Below are positions 59,313 through 64,000 of a stretch of DNA of 64,000 bases, one piece after another. The notes under the pieces were generated by a model. It ran no database searches, was not told the DNA's origin, and saw nothing but the letters and a program-made list of their open reading frames with translations. Positions within the stretch are counted from its first letter, which is position 1. Every line of letters starts with the position of its first letter. Source of the DNA: Streptomyces resistomycificus (GTDB taxonomy: Bacteria; Actinomycetota; Actinomycetes; Streptomycetales; Streptomycetaceae); contig NZ_KQ949004.1 in assembly GCF_001514265.1 (NCBI RefSeq), positions 121,323 to 185,322 on the forward strand, written 5' to 3'. Both the position numbers and the translations under genes were made by a program.

Positions 59313-60851
59313 TCAGCTCTCGTCTTCAAGCCAGCCCATGGTCCGCTCGACGGCCTTGAGCCAGCTCTTGTACTCACGGTCGCGGGTCTCCGCGTCCATG
59401 CGGGGGGTCCACTCGGCGGCCCGGCGCCAGTTGGCGCGCAGGTCGTCGGTGTTGCTCCAGAAGCCGACGGCGAGACCGGCGGCGTAGGCGGCGCCGAGGC
59501 AGGTGGTCTCGGCGACCATCGGGCGCACCACGGGAGCGTCCACGAAGTCCGAGAGCGTCTGCATCAGCAGGTTGTTGGAGGTCATGCCGCCGTCGACCTT
59601 GAGGGCCGCGAGCTCGACGCCGGAGTCCTTCGTCATGGCGTCGGTGATCTCACGGGTCTGCCAGGCCGTGGCCTCCAGGACGGCGCGCGCGAGGTGCGCC
59701 TTGGTGACGTACCGGGTCAGGCCGGCGATCACACCGCGGGCGTCGGAGCGCCAGTACGGGGCGAACAGACCGGAGAAGGCCGGCACGAAGTACGCGCCGC
59801 CGTTGTCCTCGACCGAGAGCGCGAGGGTCTCGATCTCGGCGGCGGTGGAGATCAGGCCCATCTGGTCGCGCATCCACTGCACCAGCGAACCGGTGACGGC
59901 GATCGAGCCCTCGAGCGCGTAGACCGGCTTGTCGTCACCGATGCGGTAGCCGACGGTGGTCAGCAGACCGGAGTACGAGTTGATGATCTTCTCGCCGGTG
60001 TTCATCAGCATGAAGGTGCCGGTGCCGTACGTCGACTTGGCCTCGCCCTCGGCGAAACAGGTCTGGCCGAACAGGGCCGCCTGCTGGTCGCCCAGCGCGG
60101 AGGCGACCGGGATGCCGCCGAGCAGGTCGCCCAGCTTGCCGCCGGTGACCTCGCCGTAGACCTCGGCGGAGGAACGGATCTCGGGGAGCATCGACATCGG
60201 AACGCCGATGGACTCGGCGATCTTCTCGTCCCACGCCAGCGTGTGCAGGTTCATCAGCATGGTGCGGGAGGCGTTGGTGACGTCGGTGTAGTGCTTGCCG
60301 CCGTTGACACCGCCGGTCAGGTTCCAGATGACCCAGGTGTCCATGGTGCCGAAGAGGATGTCGCCGGCCTCGGCGCGCTCGCGCAGGCCCTCGACGTTGT
60401 CCAGCAGCCAGCGGGCCTTGGGGCCGGCGAAGTACGAGGCGAGGGGAAGGCCCGTCTCGCGGCGGAAGCGGTCCTGGCCGACGTTGCGGCCGAGCTCCTT
60501 GCACAGACCGTCGGTGCGGGTGTCCTGCCAGACGATGGCGTTGTGGACGGGCTCACCGGTGTTCTTGTCCCAGAGCAGCGTGGTCTCGCGCTGGTTGGTG
60601 ATGCCGATGGCCTTGATGTCGTCCCGGGTGATGCCGGCCTTCTCGATGGCTCCGGCGACGACCTCCTGGACGTTGGTCCAGATCTCGGTGGCGTTGTGCT
60701 CGACCCAGCCCGGCTTCGGGAAGATCTGCTCGTGTTCCTTCTGGTCGACCGAGACGATACGGCCGTCGCGGTCGAAGACGATGCAGCGGCTGGAGGTGGT
60801 GCCCTGGTCGATCGCGGCGATGAAGGGGCCGGCGGTGTGGGCGTCGGTCAC
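59313..60851 (-). CDS. glpK: Glycerol kinase
   Basis: 512-residue FGGY kinase. Marks: AAIDQGTTSSRCIVFD (ATP loop), HNATEIWTNV, GITNQRETTLLWDKNTGEPV, and the FGGY signatures near DGGMTSNNLLMQTLSDFVDA. It traps imported glycerol as glycerol-3-phosphate. AGGAG precedes the GTG. It lies between glpF (78-bp gap) and glpD. Confidence 0.96.
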   Translation of the reverse strand: MTDAHTAGPFIAAIDQGTTSSRCIVFDRDGRIVSVDQKEHEQIFPKPGWVEHNATEIWTNVQEVVAGAIEKAGITRDDIKAIGITNQRETTLLWDKNTGEPVHNAIVWQDTRTDGLCKELGRNVGQDRFRRETGLPLASYFAGPKARWLLDNVEGLRERAEAGDILFGTMDTWVIWNLTGGVNGGKHYTDVTNASRTMLMNLHTLAWDEKIAESIGVPMSMLPEIRSSAEVYGEVTGGKLGDLLGGIPVASALGDQQAALFGQTCFAEGEAKSTYGTGTFMLMNTGEKIINSYSGLLTTVGYRIGDDKPVYALEGSIAVTGSLVQWMRDQMGLISTAAEIETLALSVEDNGGAYFVPAFSGLFAPYWRSDARGVIAGLTRYVTKAHLARAVLEATAWQTREITDAMTKDSGVELAALKVDGGMTSNNLLMQTLSDFVDAPVVRPMVAETTCLGAAYAAGLAVGFWSNTDDLRANWRRAAEWTPRMDAETRDREYKSWLKAVERTMGWLEDES

Positions 60852-60929
60852 TGTGTGCTCCTGGAAGTCCGTGGTTAAGGGGCTGTACGTACGGCGCGCG
60901 CTGGATGGCTCGGTGTGAGCCGGACGCTC

Positions 60930-61724
60930 TTAAGCAAATGCGACGTTGTAGATGCCTGCAGCGATGGCGCCGCCGATCAGCGGACCGACCACCGGGATCC
61001 AGGCGTAGCCCCAGTCGGAGCCACCCTTGTTGGGGAGGGGCAGGAGGGCGTGCACGATGCGCGGGCCGAGGTCACGGGCCGGGTTGATCGCGTAACCGGT
61101 CGGGCCACCGAGGGACAGACCGATGGAGACCACGACGAGCGCGGTGATGAGGGCGCCCAGGGTGCCCAGGCCGTCACCGTTGGCGTTCAGGCCCTGGGTG
61201 AGGACGGCGAGCACCAGGACCACGGTGCCGATGATCTCCGTGGCGAGGTTCTGCCACACGACGCGGATCTCGGGGCCGGTGGAGAAGACGCCCAGGACCG
61301 GGCCGGCGCCCTTCTCCCGCGCCTCGACGGACTTGGTCGCGGTGGCCTGCGTGTCGGGGCCGCCGACGATCTCCTGGTCGGTGAGGTGCGCCTGGAACTG
61401 GCCGTAGTAGGCGACCCAGACCAGCGCCGCGCCGATGGCCGCGCCGAGCAGCTGACCGGCCCAGTAGACCGGGACGTTGCTCCAGTCGCCGTCCTTGATG
61501 GCGAGTGCGAGCGTCACGGCCGGGTTGAGGTGGGCACCGGAGAGCGGCGCCGAGGTGTACACGGCCGTCAGTACGGCGAAGCCCCACCCGAAGGTGATGG
61601 CCAGCCAGCCGGCGTTGCGAGCCTTGGAGGCCTTCAGCGTGACAGCGGCGCAGACACCGCCGCCGAGCAGGATGAGTATGGCGGTACCGATGGTCTCGCC
61701 GATGAAGATGTCGGAGCTGGACAC
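60930..61724 (-). CDS. glpF: Aquaglyceroporin
   Basis: 264 residues with six helices and two NPA loops: HLNPAVTL and AINPARDLGPR, whose Asp after NPAR marks the glycerol-conducting branch. The stretch EIVGGPDTQATATKSVEARE in the middle is a polar extracellular insertion. GTG 61724 is preceded by AAAGGAG. It opens the glycerol operon behind the GylR-like box at 61852-61875. Confidence 0.94.
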   Translation of the reverse strand: MSSSDIFIGETIGTAILILLGGGVCAAVTLKASKARNAGWLAITFGWGFAVLTAVYTSAPLSGAHLNPAVTLALAIKDGDWSNVPVYWAGQLLGAAIGAALVWVAYYGQFQAHLTDQEIVGGPDTQATATKSVEAREKGAGPVLGVFSTGPEIRVVWQNLATEIIGTVVLVLAVLTQGLNANGDGLGTLGALITALVVVSIGLSLGGPTGYAINPARDLGPRIVHALLPLPNKGGSDWGYAWIPVVGPLIGGAIAAGIYNVAFA

Positions 61725-61851
61725 CCGCGACTCCTTTGTCCTTCGTCCAGGGGAAGCAGAACCCCGGGTCCCTCCGGTGGTTCGCGTGCTCTCGGGGTGA
61801 GAGCGATGCCGGCCCTTGGCGTTGTCACACTCTAGCGCGTATTGCCGGTAG

Positions 61852-61875
61852 GTGTTCGACAATGCCGACCGATGG
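61852..61875 (+). promoter_or_regulatory. GylR-type operator before glpF
   Basis: A 24-bp box beginning GTGTTCGACAATGCCGACCG, 22 of 24 identical to the box at 62905-62928 when that one is read on the opposite strand. The core TTCGACA-TGCCGA is an imperfect inverted repeat. It lies upstream of the probable minus-strand -10 (TAGAGT, about 61829-61834) of the glycerol operon, so GylR is the natural ligand. Confidence 0.75.
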
Positions 61876-62042
61876 ACGGGAGTCTTGCTCCGGCATTACG
61901 TGCACGTCAAGGGCTCTGTTATCGAAAGTGCGATCGTTATTGATTGCCGCGAGCTATCGATCTTGACTTCGGCACATAGGGCTCCGGAGCGGGCACTGTG
62001 TGTACCGATCTATGTGTTTGCCCTGTTTGTCGGAGTACGGCT

Positions 62043-62076
62043 GAGGGCCGGAACACCTCTCGGCGTTCCGGCCCTC
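62043..62076 (-). terminator. gylR terminator
   Basis: GAGGGCCGGAAC (62043-62054) pairs perfectly with GTTCCGGCCCTC (62065-62076) just past the gylR stop. It should end the gylR transcript before the glp promoter. The stretch 61876-62042 between it and the operator box shows no gene; it is noticeably AT-richer than the window and may hold further promoter elements. Confidence 0.8.
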
Positions 62077-62090
62077 GGTCGTACGTGTTC

Positions 62091-62855
62091 TCAGAAGCGC
62101 CCGGCGCCCAGGTCCCGCGACACCGCGCGGGCGCAGTCCCGTACGGCCGCGATCAGCTCGGGGCGCAGCTCGCCGTCCCGGTACAGCCGCTCCACGGCCC
62201 CGGTGATGCCGACCGCCCCCACCGGCATGCGCCGCCGGTCGTGGATGGGCGCGGCGATGGAGGCGACGCCCTCCCAGGTCTCCTCGACGTCGGCCGCGTA
62301 CCCACGCGCGCGCGTCATGTCGAGGATCTGCTCGAACGCGTCCAGGTCGCACACGGTCCGGTCCGTGAACGCCTTGCGGTCGCTCTCCAGCGCCTCGCTG
62401 TGCGCGACCGGGTCGTACGCGGAGAGCACCTTGCCCAGGGCCGTGCAGTGCAGGGGCTGCATGGCCCCGATCTCCAGGACCTGCCGGCTGTCGTCGGGGC
62501 GGAAGACGTGGTGCACGATCAGCACGCCCTGCTGGTGCAGCACGCCCAGGTGGACGCTCTCCCCGCTGGAGCGGGCCAGGTCGTCCGTCCACACCAGGGC
62601 GCGCGCCCGCAGCTCGTGCACGTCGAGATAGGTGGTGCCCAGGCGCAGCAGTTCGGCACCCAGCTGGTAGCGGCCCGACGCCTCGTCCTGCTCCACGAAC
62701 CCCTCCGCCTGGAGGGTCCGCAGGATGCCGTGCGCGGTGCCCTTGGCGAGGCTCAGCGACGAGGCGATGTCCGAGAGGCCGAGCCGTCGCTCGCCGCCCG
62801 CGAGCAGCCGCAGCATCGCGGCCGCCCGTTCGAGCGACTGGATGTTCCGTGCCAT
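62091..62855 (-). CDS. gylR: GylR, IclR-family glycerol regulator
   Basis: 254 residues, the length recalled for S. coelicolor GylR. The N-terminal winged helix (IASSLSLAKGTAHGILRTLQ) is followed by an IclR effector domain (LHCTALGKVLSAYDP, VGAVGITGAVERLY). It represses its own promoter and the glpF operon until glycerol-3-phosphate appears (known for Streptomyces). ATG 62855. Its promoter side carries the same 24-bp box as the glp operon. Confidence 0.94.
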   Translation of the reverse strand: MARNIQSLERAAAMLRLLAGGERRLGLSDIASSLSLAKGTAHGILRTLQAEGFVEQDEASGRYQLGAELLRLGTTYLDVHELRARALVWTDDLARSSGESVHLGVLHQQGVLIVHHVFRPDDSRQVLEIGAMQPLHCTALGKVLSAYDPVAHSEALESDRKAFTDRTVCDLDAFEQILDMTRARGYAADVEETWEGVASIAAPIHDRRRMPVGAVGITGAVERLYRDGELRPELIAAVRDCARAVSRDLGAGRF

Positions 62856-62904
62856 CGCCGTCCTGCCTCCGTCCCCTGCGACCGCCGACCCGCGGCGCCC
62901 GCTG

Positions 62905-62928
62905 CCATCGTTCGGCAATGTCGAACAC
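62905..62928 (-). promoter_or_regulatory. GylR-type operator before gylR
   Basis: The minus-strand 24-bp box begins GTGTTCGACATTGCCGAACG and differs from the glpF box at only two positions; it is more symmetric (TTCGACA-T-TGCCGAA). It lies 50 bp upstream of the gylR start, suggesting autorepression. Confidence 0.75.
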
Positions 62929-63137
62929 TACCGGTCCATGCCGACCTCCCGCTAATGGTCGGTCCACATCTGTTGCGTCACTCGTGTTCCGAGAGTGACC
63001 TGCCGGCCATCCTCGTCCGCCCCGTGGACGCTCTGACCAGCGGGCCACCGACCCGGTTACCCTGACGGCGTCGCCGCGGGGACTGTTCCACGGGTGACGC
63101 CAAGCCGACAGCCGTCGCACCTCGAGGGAGCCCTTTC
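62929..63137 (+). promoter_or_regulatory. metH promoter and leader region
   Basis: Two inverted repeats are visible: GTCACTC (62977-62983) with GAGTGAC (62993-62999), and GGCGTC near 63069 with GACGCC near 63096. TTACCCT near 63057 could be a -10. I searched for the conserved B12-box and SAH riboswitch elements and did not see them, so regulation is probably at transcription initiation. Confidence 0.4.
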
Positions 63138-64000
63138 ATGGCCTCTGTGCCGCTGACCCCTTCCGCCGACAGCCGGACCCGTGTGTCCGCACTCCGAGAC
63201 GCGTTCGCCTCCCGTGTGGTGGTGGCCGACGGAGCGATGGGCACCATGCTGCAGGCTCAGGACCCGACGTTGGAGGACTTCGAGAACCTCGAGGGCTGCA
63301 ACGAGATCCTGAACGTGACCCGCCCGGACATCGTCCGCTCCGTCCACGAGGCGTACTTCGCCGCCGACGTCGACTGCGTCGAGACGAACACCTTCGGCGC
63401 CAACCACACGGCGATGGTCGAGTACGACATCGCCGACCGCGTGTTCGAACTGTCCGAGGCGGGCGCCCGCATCGCCCGCGAGGTCGCCGACGAGTACGCG
63501 GCCCGCGACGGCCGCACCCGCTGGGTCCTGGGCTCGGTCGGTCCGGGCACCAAGCTGCCGACGCTCGGCCACATCGCGTACGGCACGATCCGCGACGGCT
63601 ACCAGACCAACGCCGAGGGACTCCTGGCCGGCGGCGCCGACGCCCTGATCGTCGAGACGACGCAGGACCTCCTCCAGACCAAGGCCTCCGTCCTCGGTGC
63701 CCGCCGCGCGATGGAGGCGACCGGAGTCGAGGTGCCCCTGCTGGTCTCGATGGCCTTCGAGACGACCGGCACGATGCTGCTGGGTTCCGAGATCGGTGCC
63801 GCGCTGACCGCGCTGGAGCCGCTGGGCATCGACATGATCGGCCTCAACTGCTCGACCGGTCCGGCCGAGATGAGCGAGCACCTGCGCTATCTCACCCGCC
63901 ACTCCCGCATCCCCCTGCTGTGCATGCCGAACGCCGGCCTGCCGATCCTGACCAAGGACGGCGCCCACTTCCCGCTGGGCCCGGAGGGGCTCGCGGACGC
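63138..64000 (+). CDS. metH: Cobalamin-dependent methionine synthase (5' part)
   Basis: The first 287 codons; the gene runs off the right edge (full length is near 1170 residues in the family). The visible part is the homocysteine-binding barrel: VVVADGAMGTMLQAQ, CNEILNVTRPDIVRSVHEAY, ETNTFGANHTAM, LGSVGPGTKLPTLGH and LNCSTGPAEMSEH, whose Cys is the first of the three zinc ligands. It transfers a methyl group from methyltetrahydrofolate to homocysteine through B12. GAGGGAG stands seven bases before the ATG. Confidence 0.95.
   Translation, partial: MASVPLTPSADSRTRVSALRDAFASRVVVADGAMGTMLQAQDPTLEDFENLEGCNEILNVTRPDIVRSVHEAYFAADVDCVETNTFGANHTAMVEYDIADRVFELSEAGARIAREVADEYAARDGRTRWVLGSVGPGTKLPTLGHIAYGTIRDGYQTNAEGLLAGGADALIVETTQDLLQTKASVLGARRAMEATGVEVPLLVSMAFETTGTMLLGSEIGAALTALEPLGIDMIGLNCSTGPAEMSEHLRYLTRHSRIPLLCMPNAGLPILTKDGAHFPLGPEGLAD

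Noticed and set aside
62929..63137. Cobalamin or SAH riboswitch before metH
   Set aside because: The conserved B12-box and SAH-riboswitch core sequences were not found; only simple hairpins are visible.
1..64000. Prophage, insertion sequence or integrative element
   Set aside because: No transposase, integrase, phage structural genes or terminal repeats were seen; the single tRNA gene has no duplicated 3' end nearby to suggest an attachment site.

Overview
The window is very GC-rich (about 70% by eye) and carries Streptomyces marker genes: two adjacent chaplins (chpH, chpC), the mycothiol ligase mshC, the glycerol regulator gylR with glpFKD, a SoxR with a four-cysteine cluster, and several actinobacterial families of unknown function. 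From memory, gene content and order match the soxR-to-metH part of the Streptomyces coelicolor chromosome (about SCO1697 down to SCO1657), here read in the opposite direction. It looks like core chromosome: no insertion sequence, prophage, plasmid origin or CRISPR array was seen.

0-22.3 kb is rich in acyl-CoA metabolism, with three TetR regulators that each sit near a distinct palindrome. The most coherent set is a dispersed regulon sharing the 18-bp box ATACCGACCGGTCAGTAT. It comprises an MHS-type transporter (175-1497), an SDR / acyl-CoA ligase / TetR operon (16738-19790) and a phosphotransferase / acyl-CoA dehydrogenase operon (22095-19843). The last pair is a split form of animal ACAD10/11, which points to 4-hydroxy acid catabolism. 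Between these lie soxR, an Rnl5-like RNA ligase, a secreted penicillin-acylase-family hydrolase and an exported DUF1343 enzyme.

22.3-33.6 kb is mixed: a duplicated His-rich mini-protein, non-coding repeats, two overlapping DUF202 genes, a Nudix hydrolase, DMT and APC transporters, a Moco oxidoreductase with its cytochrome b partner, and a divergent gluconate unit (permease and kinase against a GntR regulator).

33.6-42.8 kb holds a Pls/PosA-type single-module peptide synthetase (adenylation, carrier and membrane parts). It is followed by an M1 zinc aminopeptidase and a YchJ-like protein on the same strand, a tRNA-Leu(GAG), an M20 peptidase and the two chaplins.

42.8-57.5 kb contains a RecD-like protein without Walker motifs, redox enzymes, CorA, the actinobacterial set phosphatase / DUF3090 / SCO1664-like / mshC, a Tat-exported beta-propeller, a PAC2 protein and an FCD-type GntR regulator.

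57.5-64 kb is the glycerol regulon. gylR and the glpF-glpK-glpD operon lie on the minus strand, each preceded by a near-identical 24-bp box in opposite orientation, and the 5' part of metH runs off the end. Many gene ends are marked by perfect inverted repeats, the usual Streptomyces terminator style.
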